DNA of 64,000 nt from Miscanthus floridulus (taxonomy: Eukaryota > Streptophyta > Magnoliopsida > Poales > Poaceae): the NCBI RefSeq assembly GCF_019320115.1, contig NC_089598.1, positions 32,941,983 through 33,005,982 on the forward strand. Direction: 5' to 3'. Positions within the stretch are counted from its first letter, which is position 1; every line of letters begins with the position of its first letter. The notes beneath the pieces are model-generated. The model worked only from the letters and a program-made list of their open reading frames with translations. It was not told the origin of the DNA and ran no database searches. The position numbers and the translations under genes are program-made. Shown in pieces: positions 26,230-37,212 of this stretch.

Positions 26230-28266
26230 ATGGCTCAAATCAGCAACACAAAGAAGCCACCATAATTTGATGGCTCTAACTATCCCTATTGGAAGGCTAA
26301 GATGACAACTTATATCAAGTCAATCAATAGGAAGGTTTGGAAGGTGGTAGAGACAAAGATTGAGATTGAAGATGAAGAGGCTCCCACCACCGCCGAAGAA
26401 ATACTACAAAATAGTGGCATTGCTCTTAGTGCCATCCATGATGCTTTGGATGAAAGAACATTTGAGCAAATCAAGAATATTGAGAGAGCTCATAAGGCAT
26501 GGAAGAAATTGGAGGAATCATTAGAGGGCACTCAAGCCATGAATGGTGCAAAGGCATACATTCTCAAAGAGAAGTTTGCAAGCTTCAAGATGAAGGAGGA
26601 TGAGAGTGTGCCAGAGATGTTCCATAGGCTTCAAGTTCTTGTCAATGATCTCAAAGCACTTGGAGAAGAGGTGAAGGACAAGGACTTCTCCCACAAGTTC
26701 TTGAGATGTTTGCCTTCAAGATTTGGCACATTGATTACTATTCTAGTGAGGAGTGGTTTGGACACCATGACACCAAACCAAGTGTTGGGAGATATAGTGA
26801 CCAATGATACATATAGAGATGATGATGAGAAGGAAGAAAAGAAGGAGAAGAAAGATGAGAAGAAGAAGGATGAGAAGAAGAAGAACGTGGCATTCAAGGC
26901 CACATCATCCAAGGGCAAGGCAAAGCAAGAAACATCAAGTGAAGATGATGGCTCATGGGATGATGATGATGATGAGAAGATGGCTCTCTTTGTCAAGAAA
27001 TTTGGCAAGTTTATGATGAAGAAAGGGTACCGTGCTAGAAGAAAGAAATCTTCATCCAAGAACAAGGAAGAGTCAAGAAGGTGCTTCAAATGTGGAAGCA
27101 AAGATCATCTTGTTGCTCAATGTCCATACAATAGTGACAATGATGATGACAACAAGAAGAACAAGAAGGACAAAAAGGAAAAGAAAAGGAAGAAGGACAA
27201 TATGACCTTCAAGAAGAAGAAGGGTGGTTCATATGTGGTCACTTGGGATAGTGATGCTTCCTCAAGTGAAGATGATGATAGTGATGATAACAAGACCACC
27301 AAGAAGAAGGCACTTGCAAGTATTGCAATCAATGAGAAGCCTTCTCTCTTAGACCCTCCATCTTGCTTCATGGCTAAGGCCACTAAGGTACAAATTTATG
27401 ATGATGGAAGTGATGAAGAACATGATAATGAAAATGAAAATGAAAATGATAGTGATAGTGATGATGATGAACCTACTAAGGATGAACTATTTGACATGCT
27501 AGAAGATGTTAGACAACACTTTGACATCAAGAGAAGGGAATGAAAAAGTTTGCGTAAGGAACTAAAAGCCCTTAAGCAAGCCTTTGATGAGATCAATGCA
27601 TCTCATAAGAGGCTAGAGGAAGCCCATGAGAAGCTTGGCAAGGCTCACAAAAAGCTTAAAAAGGCTCATTCCTCTTTGCTTTATGAGCAAAATAAAAAGA
27701 AGCATGTTGAAACTTGCAATGTAGGCTTAACTTGTGATATAATTGATGAATCATTATCTATGCCTATCATTGTTGCTTCCACTAACCCTTCTTGTAGTAC
27801 TTCTACTTCCATCTCGTCTAGTAGTGATGGTTTCACTTGTGATGTCTCACTAATGGTTGAGAATGAGAACCTCAAGAAGGAGGTCAATAAGCTCACTCAC
27901 ACCTTGGCTAAAGCCTATGGTGGTGAGGACCGCTTGCTTATGTGCTTGGGTAGCCAAAGAGCTTATCTCTATAAAGAGGGATTGGGCTATATCCCCAAGA
28001 AAGGCAAGGTGGCATTTGCTCCTCACAAGACTAGTTTTGTGAAGAACAATGGTCGGTTTTGCACTAGTTGCAAGCAAGTTGGTCATAAAGAGCATGAATG
28101 CAACAACAAAAACAAAAATGCTAATGTATCCTCGATTAAGCTTGATTCTTTCTATGTGCTTACTAAGGGTACAAATGGTGTGAAGGCTAAGTTCATTGGT
28201 AAACCATGGATGGGCTCAAAGAAGAAAGCCATTTGGGTACCAAAGAGCTTAGTGACTAACCTTTAA
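26230..28266 (+). pseudogene. gag of the SIRE-type Copia element
   Basis: Start ATG at 26230 begins MAQISNTKKPP and meets TAA at 26263 where CAA would fit. The same frame then runs open through a Copia gag (UBN2-like) domain (about 26300-26820), Lys/Glu/Asp-rich linkers and the CCHC knuckle CFKCGSKDHLVAQC (27082-27123). Next come an acidic Asn/Glu/Asp tract, TGA at 27541, a coiled-coil segment and a second knuckle CTSCKQVGHKEHEC (28060-28101). A stop at 28264 ends it before the protease. The two knuckles and acidic runs are typical of SIRE/Maximus gag. Three stops make it a pseudogene, although most of the domain is open (26302-27543). Confidence 0.87.
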
Positions 28267-28315
28267 GGACCCAAGCAAGTTTGGATACCTAAAAAGAATT
28301 GATCTTCTTTTGTAG

Positions 28316-28736
28316 GTCAATTACAAAGCCAGAGGAAGGCATTATGTTCTTGATAGTGGGTGCACTCAACACATGACCGGTGATGCAAGAATATTCAACT
28401 CAATCAACACCAATGGCAATGATGGTTATGATAGTATCACATTTGGTGACAATGGCAAAGGCAAGTTCAAGGGGCTTGGTAAGATTGCAATATCTAATGA
28501 CATGAGCATTTCCAATGTATTGCTAGTAGAGAGCTTGAACTTTAATTTGCTATCCGTGGCTCAATTGTGTGATCTTGGATTCAAATGCATATTTGGGTAG
28601 ATGATGTAGAGATCATAAGTGTAGATGACTCTAATTTGATCTTCAAAGGTTTTAGATATGAGAATGTATACTTGGTTAATTTCAATGCTAGTGAAGCTAG
28701 ATTATCTACATGCTTGTTCACTAAGTCTAGCATGGG
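28316..28736 (+). pseudogene. Copia protease core, truncated
   Basis: It carries the active-site motif LDSGCTQHMTGD (starting about 28349), followed by the usual ITFGDNGKGKFKGLGKI and LNFNLLSVAQLCDLGFKC. It sits in a different frame from gag. After SMGSEV the sequence passes directly into the 3' LTR at 28737, so integrase, RT and RNase H are deleted. Confidence 0.87.
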
Positions 28737-29121
28737 TTCCGAGGTGATTGATCTTCATTGTTATTCATTCTTGTGATTGATTGGCTCCTTCCTTGACATG
28801 GCGGTATAACCATCTTGCTCACTCTCTTTACATTACCGCAAACTAGTTGTCAAGCTCTTTAGTGTAGCTAGTTGTGAGAGCTTGTTAGTTTGGTTAGTGT
28901 GGCTCTTTATTTAGCATTTGAGAGCACACCAACTTAGTGTAGTGTCATAGCTATTGTGTGGATAGAAACTATATAAACTAGAATTATAGTAGGTGGCTTG
29001 CTATTTTAGTAGGCTAGTGCAACACTTGCTTCACCTCATGATTGTCTAACCGGTTTGTTAAGTGTTGTTGTAGAATTTTTTAATAGGCTATTCACCCCCC
29101 TCTAGCCATTAGGACCTTTCA
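28737..29121 (+). repeat. SIRE 3' LTR remnant
   Basis: It matches 25789-26172 nearly base for base, from TTCCGAGGTGATTG to the end ACCTTTCA. About 80% of the LTR (its left part) is missing. Confidence 0.9.
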
Positions 29122-29126
29122 CCACC

Positions 29127-31226
29127 GGTGGCATGGATTGCACCGCTCCCTCGGACACCACCATAGCTGCGTTCGGCTACGCCTGGCTTGTCATGGTTGT
29201 GGCCAGCTCCTCTTGCGATGCCAGGGCCTTGGCTTGCGGCGCCGCACCCACCACAGAGGGCACCACAAGCGTGGGCGGTAGCTCCATCCGCTCCAACGTA
29301 GGTGGTGGAGTCGCCTCCGTCGTCTACTCAGCGACCAACAAGGGTGCTTCTTTAGCCTCGGCGCCTACTTGACCCACCGAGGGCACATGCGCCATCGTAG
29401 GCAGCACCTGACTGGCCAACAAGACCGCAACATCGGCTTCGCTCCTGCCCGAAACAGGAGCGACGTCGGGTGACGACACCCGTTCTGCCTGAAGAGCAAC
29501 ACTTTTCTTGGGTGCCAACGCCAAAGAACGGCCCTGTCGCAAGACTCTGGAAGAGTTAAAATGCATAAGGTCACACTGAAAAATAGGAAAAACAGAGGAA
29601 TCAGTGACTTATGCTGGCATTGTTGGGTGGTATGAACGTTTTGGGGATGAACCCCCCAGTTTCCTGCTCCAACTCATCCGGGCGGGACTATTTCAAGCCC
29701 GCCCCCTGCTCCCGGGTAGAGGGGCTCATCTCTCTTGCCTCTGAGGGTGCGACGGTGGAGCCACCCCTCCCTGTTGGCACCTCGGGCACGGTGGTAGATC
29801 CGCTCGCCCCTATCAGCTCGTGGGGCACAACAGTGGAGCCGCCCCCTCCACCGGCACCCCGGGCGCGGCGGCTGATCCACCCGCTCCCACCGGTCCTGAG
29901 GATGGGCAGATGGTTTGGCCCATCTCAGCCGACCTCACAGACTCACTTCCCCCCGCATGGAATGGGAAGGGTCCCTGCGTGGACGAGTGGGTACCTGTCA
30001 GCATATCCTCACCCTCCAAGATATCTCACTTCACGTCGGCAACTACCTCGTCAAACTCCTCATCGTCGTCATCACTACCAATCTCCTCTCCTCGCTCCCG
30101 TGCTTGCTACTTCCGTAGCATCTTCTTCCTCTTGAGCTCCCTCGTCTTCCTATCCCACTTGGCCGTAGTGCGATTTGCCGTCACCACGATCTGGTCCTTC
30201 AGTAGTGGAGCCAGGTTATCCCCGAAGACGAGTCTCTTCAGCTGGTCCTGCTATCCCAAGGTCAGCATCAAGGGGCTAGGAATTCAAGTAAAAAGGAGGC
30301 ATGGGGAAAGAGAACTTACGAAATTGATGAACCTCGGTTCCGACCGCATTGGGGGATGCCCCAACACTGGATACATGAAATCAAGGACAACGCCGGCATT
30401 GTCCTTTGAAGGCTCCATCGCCTCCTTGATGCGCTGCACCACTTCAAAGGGGGGAGCGCTTTGTCGACATGCGCCATCCCTTCGAGCAACACTCTAGGCC
30501 CATTAGGTATAGTGGAAGCGCGTGGCTCATCAGTGGCACCACCCTTCGCGTATGGTAGGCACCGATGATCCCCAATCCCTTCACGTCCCTCTCCTTTAGA
30601 ATTTGGAGGGCGACGAGATGGTCCTTGATCCTCTTCTTGTCCTTGTTCAGGACACCCCACTTCCACGACCCCAGGACCTCTTCGATGATGCGCCTAGAGA
30701 ACACTGGCAAGGGGACGGCAACATCGTCCTTGACGTAAAACCATTGTGAATGCCACCCCTTGTTGGAGGTCGACAGACGCATCGACGGGTATTCGTTCAC
30801 CTGGTTGTTGCGGAGATGAATGCCAGCACATCCCATCGGCATGCCCATATCTTGCTTCCCGACCCGCTTCTTCAAAAGGTTGATGGCGAAGAGATACCGC
30901 CATAGGTCGAAGTGGGGACTAATCCCTAGGAACCCCTCACATAGGGCGACGAACGTTGCAATGTGCTGGACCCCATTGGGTGTAAGGTGCTGCAACTCCA
31001 CCTTGTAGTAATCCAACAGTCCACGAAGGAACTTGTGGGTAGGTATGGTGAATCCCTGCTCATGGAAGTGAGTGAAGGACATGACATACCCTTCGGGCGG
31101 CGATGGCTCATCCTTATTACCGGGCAGCCGCCACTCCTCGGCGGCGGTCAACGGGTGAAGGAGGCCACATTGAATGAGGCCCTCCAGGCGCTGAGGGGTG
31201 ATGTTAGATCTGCACCATGGATCCAT
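29127..31226 (-). pseudogene. N-terminal part of the antisense ORF of the Retand-type element, spliced, broken
   Basis: The main 260-codon ORF (30444-31226) begins MDPWCRSNITPQRLEGLIQC. It carries the conserved plant-transposon block with EGYVMSFTHFHEQGF, FLRGLLDYYKVELQHL and FVALCEGFLGISPHFDLWRY, a family listed as 'putative gypsy type transposon'. Reading continues, after a frame change, to FMYPVLGHPPM and a strong donor GTAAGTTC near 30315. A following exon-like segment from about 30262 reads QDQLKRLVFGDN and then WDRKTRELKRKKMLRK with a TAG. More coding-like sequence (29324-30019) leads to the SIRE insertion. It lies antisense to the LTR element. Its function in the element is not established. 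Confidence 0.7.
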
Positions 31227-32059
31227 TAAACGATTAGGAGGGGGGTGGATGTGAGCTTGATGGCAGCGGCAATGAGGATGTGAGCCCGACGGCGGCTACG
31301 ATGCGGGTGCGGGAGGCTCGAGCGATTGGTGGTGGAGGTTACAAATGCAAAAGCGAGGAGGCAAAGTACGAAACCCTGGGGCCAAACCCCTTGGTTTTAT
31401 AAGGGCGACAGATGCAAGAAGGGCAACCGCCCACCTAGGTCTCCGAGCCTACCATGATACACCACCACGTCACATCGTGGGATATGTGCCCGTGATCCCT
31501 ATCCTTTCCCACCAAAATCGCGTCGGACATTTCATCTTCCCGAGCAGAGCAGGACTCTTTTCCCATAGAGGGGATACAAGTCGAAAGGCATTTCTTCGGC
31601 CTGCCTAGGCCCGAGAGTTTGAGGGTTGGCCTAATAGTTTTGACGATCGTCCCAATGAGGGATGGGTCGGCGAATGGCCAAGACTTAGGCGCATGAATCT
31701 CAAAGGAGTCTCGATCTGCAGACAAGTCTCAACCGGGCTAACCTTGGGTGAATCCCCACAAATAGGATACCAGGGTTCCCTTTATTCTGTCTAGTTGACA
31801 AAAACCAAATCTCACAGCCATACCCACAAAGGGTACGAAATTACCCCCAGACAATTTTATCTAAATCACCCGGGGGCTCAGGGGCTACACCTAACTGGTG
31901 TGTTCGTGCGCACCCTTTGGTGAATAGAAATACCCCCCGAGCGATTCTTCCTAAATCACCCGAGGGCTCGAGGGCTACACCCGTCGGGTGTGCTCGCGCA
32001 CACCCTCTGGCAAGTCAAATCACCTCTGGGAGATTCTATCTGAATCACCTGGGGGCTAC
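31227..32059. repeat. Region before the 3' LTR with a 90-bp tandem repeat
   Basis: CTAAATCACCCGGGGGCTC recurs at 31861 and 31951, and CTGAATCACCTGGGGGCTA at 32040, giving spacings of 90 and 89 bp. The last copy supplies the purine-rich GGGGGCTAC directly before the LTR. The rest (31227-31860) shows no supported gene. Confidence 0.75.
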
Positions 32060-33333
32060 TGTCGAGGACCTAATACCAGGGTACCCAATGAGGTGGAACT
32101 AATAACCCTCGAATGTTGACGCTTTTGGTCAGACAAGAACGCTACTACACTTCTTGCCCGAACGACGGAAGATTGGTTCTACCTCGCCCGACCCCCGAGG
32201 GCTAGACTCCGCCTCGCTAGACGGCTGAGGGAAGGCTCCGCCTTGCCCAAATGTCTGAGGGCTGGCTCCGCCTCGGCCGATGTCTGAGGGTAGGCTTCGC
32301 CTCGGCCGATGGCCGAGGGCTGGCTCCGCCTCGCCCAACGGTTGAGGGCTGGCTCCACCGCACCCGATGTCCAAGGGCTAGCTTCGCCTCGCCCGACGGC
32401 TGAGGGCAGGCTCCACCTCACCCGATGGCTGAAGGCAGGCTCTGCCTCGCCTGATGACTGCACCCTGCTCCTTCATGATGACGAGCAGGAGGTAAGACAG
32501 GACACTCAGGTCAATCATAGTACCGACGACCATGCCCTACACGCGTGCAGGAAGGTACCATCAGGATACGATGGGATGGGCGCTTTAAGCCCTTTCCGAC
32601 CTAACAAAGCCCAAATAGTGTTGTAGATGCTGACTTTGGTCCTATAGTGTTGTAGGTGCCACCATCAGCCCTCGGGCACGGATACTAACACAGGCATACG
32701 ACAACTACTATAATCCAAGGAAGAACTCACATCATCTATAGTAACATGCGTATAGTCATTTCCCCGTCTACTCCCCATAGTCATGGCTCGGCGCCCTGAC
32801 ACACCGCACCGTCCGCCAGGGGAGGACGGGACATGACCACTTGCTGAGATGAAGCCAGAGCCTGGCCCTATCAGGATCAATGAAACATGCTATCCCTGGC
32901 ATGGTCTGCCATGTCAGTAGGGCAGGTTCAAGGGAAAGGGAAGATCCAACACCCTCAAAGGACCTTCTCTACCTTTGGTTTTTTCCTTTCTCCCATCTGT
33001 AACCCCTGCTCCCCCCTTGGTCTATAAAAGGGAGAGCAGGACGCCCCACTAAAGGGACGGATCAATTCCACACACAACACATAGCCAAGCAGTAACCAAG
33101 CTCTTGGCATCCTTTCGACCTTTCCATCAGAGACTTGGGATATGTCCCTCTCTCCACTGTTTGTACCCCCTACTACGAACCTTTTTCGGTACTAATAACA
33201 CAACTAGCAGCGAACTGGACTTAGGGACATTCTACCTGAACCAGTATAAACCTTATGTCCTTTATCATACCATCCGAGCCTAACGCGCAACAATTATAAA
33301 TTTACTAGTTGGTGTTTGTTCAAAACACCGACA
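32060..33333 (+). repeat. 3' LTR of the Retand-type element
   Basis: It starts TGTCGAGGACC after GGGGGCTAC and ends AACACCGACA. TGTC and GACA are the terminal inverted bases. It contains TATA-like TCTATAAAAGG (about 33021), a short-repeat array and a poorly conserved leader. The 5' partner is outside the window, so the borders rest on signature only. Confidence 0.78.
32175..32465. repeat. 29-bp minisatellite in the LTR, about 10 copies
   Basis: The unit is of the form GGCTCCGCCTCGCCCGA followed by a 12-base GGCTGAGGGCT-like part. The last seven units are each exactly 29 bp with a few substitutions. Confidence 0.88.
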
Positions 33334-33716
33334 CGAGAGTGGGGAGAAGAGGTGCCCCGTGACCATTGATGGAGACAGGGGTGGGGAATTTCTTCCCTCG
33401 CGGGGATGAGGTTGGAGAAGCAACCCTCAATGGGGAATTTCTACCGTTGCCATTTCTATCTGCAACTCTTTAATAGGGGTGCGCATTTGGTTAACCGAAA
33501 CCTATCAGTTTTCTGGAAAATTCGGTGTCTTATGAATCAAGGACCGATAGGTTCTTTTCAAAAACAGGAATCAACAAAAATTGGTTTTGGTTTTTTCTGG
33601 TTCATTTCCGGTTGTAACTGAACTAACCGAGTTCTTCTACAAGTTTACCAAGCCAAGAAAAAAGAAAAAGAAAGGAAAAAGAAGGGGAAAAGAAAAAGCG
33701 GTCGCCATGTCATAAG

Positions 33717-33806
33717 GATGTAGTAGACACAAAAAAGAAGACGATGTAGTAGACACAAACAAATAAGATGATGTAGTAGACACAAAAAAGAAGATTGATG
33801 CAGTAG
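33717..33806. repeat. 27-bp tandem repeat, about 3.4 copies
   Basis: GATGTAGTAGACACAAAAAA starts at 33717 and recurs at 33743 and 33770, with GATGCAGTAG at 33797. The spacing is 26-27 bp. Confidence 0.85.
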
Positions 33807-34589
33807 TTGCACCGTCGAAAGGATCAGAAAAGGCCTAAAGAGGATGAATAGGCCTGTATTTAAAACACAATTCAACAGATTAGCAGAATGCGGACGAATT
33901 CCCATGGAAGTTTTGAACAAATCTATGAAAGTTTCATGTCTGCTAAGTGAAATTTGCTACAACCAAAATAATCTAGCAACCAATGACATCGAACACATGT
34001 ACTTGGACCATATATGCATCAATGGGCCAAGTTCTCGCATCAAATTAAATAGACTACATGATGTTGGACCAACATGCACCCACCTAGGTAGTTACCGCAT
34101 TAAATTGGATAAATTACAAGATGTTGAACTAACATGCATCTACTTGGATAGTCGTTGTATGGTGAGTGCAATTTACTCTTAAGTATACATGTGTTATTCA
34201 TGCTAAAAGGCACTCGTATTGTTCCTGCTAACTCCTGTGTAATGCTTCATGTATGCAGTGCACAGGCAAAACAAGTTACTTGAAGACCCTCACAGTTCAC
34301 TGTAGTTCTGTCGAGTGTGTCGCAAGTCATACAGAGCCGGCAGGGTCGTCTTGAAAGACATGTGCTGTGATTCGTCAATATATATGTTTGGGCCTCAAAT
34401 TGTTATGAAGACCAACTAAGAATATTTGGGCATGTTCTATATATATTTCTCGGATCATGAGAAAACCAATAGGTGACTTGCTTGTATCGCCTGGGTTCAA
34501 GCCTAGCCTAAAGATTTATTCGTGTCCGACATGACTAGATTTTCATCGCAAAGTCTCTCAACCCTCAAGTAATGATCACTATCATCCCA

Positions 34590-34945
34590 CGACCGACGAG
34601 GCCGGGAACACATATGCCCTCACTGATGAGGTGGGGCACATTTCTCTCCTTGACCGACGAGGCTTGGAGACCATCACAATTCTGTTACTGACGAGGCTGG
34701 AAATATCCAATCTAGGACAACGAGGCTAGACCATTTTTGTTCGCAACCGACAAGGCCGAACATACACTTGAGACTTTATCAGGAAATCTTTGACCAACGA
34801 GGCCAGAGATGTTATTCCTTACCGACGAAGTGGGATATTTATTTGTTCGCAACCGACGAGGCCGAACACTTTTTATTTGTAGACTTCAATATGAATTCCG
34901 TGACTAACGAGGCCGGATCCTTCTCACCAAAGACCGATGATGCTT
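34590..34945. repeat. Array of GACCGACGAGGCCGG-like motifs
   Basis: About eleven occurrences of a 12-15 base core (ACCGACGAGGCCG and variants) are spaced 20-55 bp apart. The core is conserved while the spacers differ in sequence and length, which is unlike a normal tandem repeat. Confidence 0.7.
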
Positions 34946-35274
34946 TGGTCTATTATATGGCAGTTCTTGCCACCATTTATACTTGGAGAATATTTATATA
35001 GAATACAAGACAACGACCATTTGTGTAGCTTAATCAGAGGTTTTCCATGGTCCAACACCATGGATGTAATTAACCGGTGGCTTCACGAGGCCCCAGGGAC
35101 CAAGAACTTTTCAATCAATGATCGTCTGTTTAGTCAGATATATTAGGCGCAAATTCAATGTAATCCCAGTGGGAACGTATACTTTGTAATTCTCAAATGA
35201 ATTAATAAAAGTTTAAGTTCCCTGAGGTTATTGTCTCTTTTGCTTACTTTGTATACTTATGTATATTGTCACGC

Positions 35275-37212
35275 TGAAAGCCCTAGTTTGGTTTTGGATA
35301 ATTGATGAAACCTTAGTGTACTAACCTTTTGCTCTAAGTGATATATGAGATAGGTTGGTACACTCCAAGTGATGGAGTTAGATGGCACTCAAGTGATGGA
35401 GATGGCCACATGTGATGATGATCAAGCGCTCCAACATGGAAAAGATGAAAGAGAAAACAAAAATGGGCTCAAGACAAAGGCATAACCATAGGGCCATTTT
35501 TGTTTTGCCAATCAAGATGCAATAGAGTGTGTGATTATTGGATTTAGGATAGATAGCCATACTATGAAGAGGGAAAATCATAGTAAAAGTGGTTATCAAG
35601 TGCCACCAGGTGATGTCATTTCATGCATATGCATTAGGACCTATCGTGTGCTAACTGCTTGACCCTTGAAAATGCTTTAAAAAATGCTAACACACGTGCA
35701 CATTTATTGGAACACATTGGTGTTGGCACATGAAAGCAAGGGTGAAAGAAAGGAGTTGAATTGGAGAAGAAATGAGTGTCGGACCCAGGCTTGGCATGGG
35801 GTCGGACCAAGGCGTGAGGGTCCGGTACCTAACCCCAGCCAGGCAGTGTGTCTACATTAGCTCTGGACCCTAGTGAGCGAGGGGTTCGGACCATGGTTGC
35901 TCGGTCCAGTTGCATACCTTAGGTGGGGGCTACACAGCGTGAGCATTGAACCCCTGGTGCACAGGGGCTTTGGCCCATGGACTCAGAGTCCGACGGTGAC
36001 ACGTGGTGGTGGCAGAAGTGAGCGTGGGAGCTCTGGACTCGAAGGCTTGGTCCTGCCAGGGATGGTGGACTGGGTCCGGAGGCAAAATAGGTTCTAGAAC
36101 CTCTCTAGAGTGCTCTGGACCCTAGTGGCGGCGCATAGTCTAGCCGGTCACTATGCGCGTCTGATCCGAAGGATTGTAGGGAGCTGTTGGTGACCCAATG
36201 GTCGAGTGGACATGTGGTGGCCCAGGGTTCAAAGCTGCTGAGTGTCGGACCCATTGAGCATAGTCTAGAGGCCCCGATTTCTAGGTCAAGAGCTTGGTCC
36301 GACTGCGCTTCGTGAGAGTAACGACTAGGTGAGTCTTTGGAGCTCTATAAATAGTTGTTGGCCGGCTCTAGCTCACTTTCTTGGATATTTTGATCATTGA
36401 TACATCCCTTTGAGCTGAGCCAAACCTCTCCCACTCATTCTCTTGCTTGGTTGCGCACTCCAAGTGAGTTGGAAGTGATCCAAAGTGCATTTGCTTGAGT
36501 GGTTGCATCTAGTGGCACATGGAGATCGTTCTTGCTACGATTTTTTTGTTACTCTTGGTGGTTGCCGCCAGCTAGACGGCTTAGAGTAGCGAAGGAGTGT
36601 TGGCACGAGTTGAAGATTGTTTGTTGCCACACTGATTGTGATTGTGAGGGGTTCTTGGGCTTATTCCCCGGCAGAGCGCCAAAAGCCACTCTAGTAATAA
36701 ATTGCTTGTGTCGTTGAGTGCCCTCATTTGTGTAGGTTTTTATGACGCTCAAGTGTTGGGCTAGGCACAGTTCCTATTAGCGCGTGAACCACCAAGTGAA
36801 CGACCGACACAACAAGGACGTAGCTTGCCGGCAAGCAAGTGAACCTTGGGATAAATCTTGGTGTCATCATTGGTATTCATTGTGATTGATTTATCTCTTG
36901 CCGACTGGTATCACGCTCTACCTCTATTGTATTTACATTCATATAAATCTTGTGTAGAGGTAGCTTATCTTGCTAGTGTAGTTCTCTTGTGTAACTTAGA
37001 AGTAATTAGTTGTATTTATTGTGCTAGCTGGTTGACTTGGTAGTTGAGTAGTGACTTAGCCAAAATTGATTGATTTAGATATCATAGTGACTAGCTTATT
37101 GGTAGGTGGCTTGCCTTTTGAGTAGAGCTAGAGCAAAATGCATTTACGCCATTTAGTTGACTAACAAGCTGTTTTAATGTTTTGTAGAAATTTTTATTAG
37201 GCTATTCACCCC
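35275..37212 (+). repeat. SIRE-type LTR, interrupted at its right end
   Basis: It starts TGAAAGCCCTAGTTTGG and shows the same order of sub-blocks as the LTR at 8302-8620 plus 24601-26172, including CACTCTTTGAG-type promoter sequence and TTTTATTAGGCTATTCACCCC. The last ~22 bases of the family consensus end are missing because the minus-strand element at 37213 follows. No internal region of its own is seen, so it is a solo or truncated LTR. Confidence 0.8.

Larger units (their letters stand above)
8302..29121 (+). mobile_element. SIRE-type Copia retrotransposon, internally deleted, with a nested gypsy in its 5' LTR
   Basis: The 5' LTR is 8302-8620 plus 24601-26172. The internal region is 26173-28736 and the remnant 3' LTR is 28737-29121. 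CCACC at 8297-8301 matches CCACC at 29122-29126, a likely target duplication. The LTR then starts TGGGCTGCTCGAAAGC. In other copies here the recognisable start is TGAAAGC, so the exact left border is uncertain by about nine bases. Gag and the protease motif survive. Integrase, reverse transcriptase and RNase H are lost in a deletion that fuses early pol to the middle of the 3' LTR. Confidence 0.85.
1..33333 (+). mobile_element. Tat/Retand-type Ty3-gypsy retrotransposon, right half, broken by nested insertions
   Basis: Three blocks (1-3284, 8239-8301 and 29127-33333) join into one element once the insertions at 3285-8238 and 8302-29121 are removed. From left to right they hold diverged tandem repeats, an ORF antisense to the element, a 90-bp tandem repeat and a 3' LTR. 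This order (pol, then repeats and an antisense extra ORF, then the LTR) is known for the Tat/Retand lineage of plant gypsy elements. The gag-pol part and 5' LTR would lie left of the window. The LTR start TGTCGAGGACC and end CCGACA fit grass elements of this group. The lineage is inferred from layout and the antisense ORF, since no reverse transcriptase of this element is visible. Confidence 0.72.
33334..35274. repeat. Unassigned repetitive DNA between two elements
   Basis: No gene is supported. It holds the purine-rich tract and 27-bp tandem repeat at about 33655-33806, a two-copy ~62-bp diverged repeat at about 34026-34150, and the GACCGACGAGG motif array at 34590-34945. AATTAATAAAAG at about 35200 could be a polyadenylation region. 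The origin is probably old LTR-element sequence, but I cannot name it. Confidence 0.4.

Noticed and set aside
26631..27596. Ser/Phe-rich ORFs on the minus strand
   Set aside because: Mirror of the Lys/Asp/Glu-rich gag on the plus strand.
29611..30497. Plus-strand ORFs of 174 and 225 codons
   Set aside because: Pro/Ser-rich mirror of the antisense ORF on the minus strand, which carries the recognisable protein features.
32129..32463. Repetitive GEAEPA-type ORFs
   Set aside because: Translation of the 29-bp minisatellite; a 29-bp unit shifts frame every copy, so a conserved protein is unlikely.
34590..34945. CRISPR-like array
   Set aside because: The repeated core is only about 12-15 bases, spacer lengths vary widely, and the DNA is plant nuclear.
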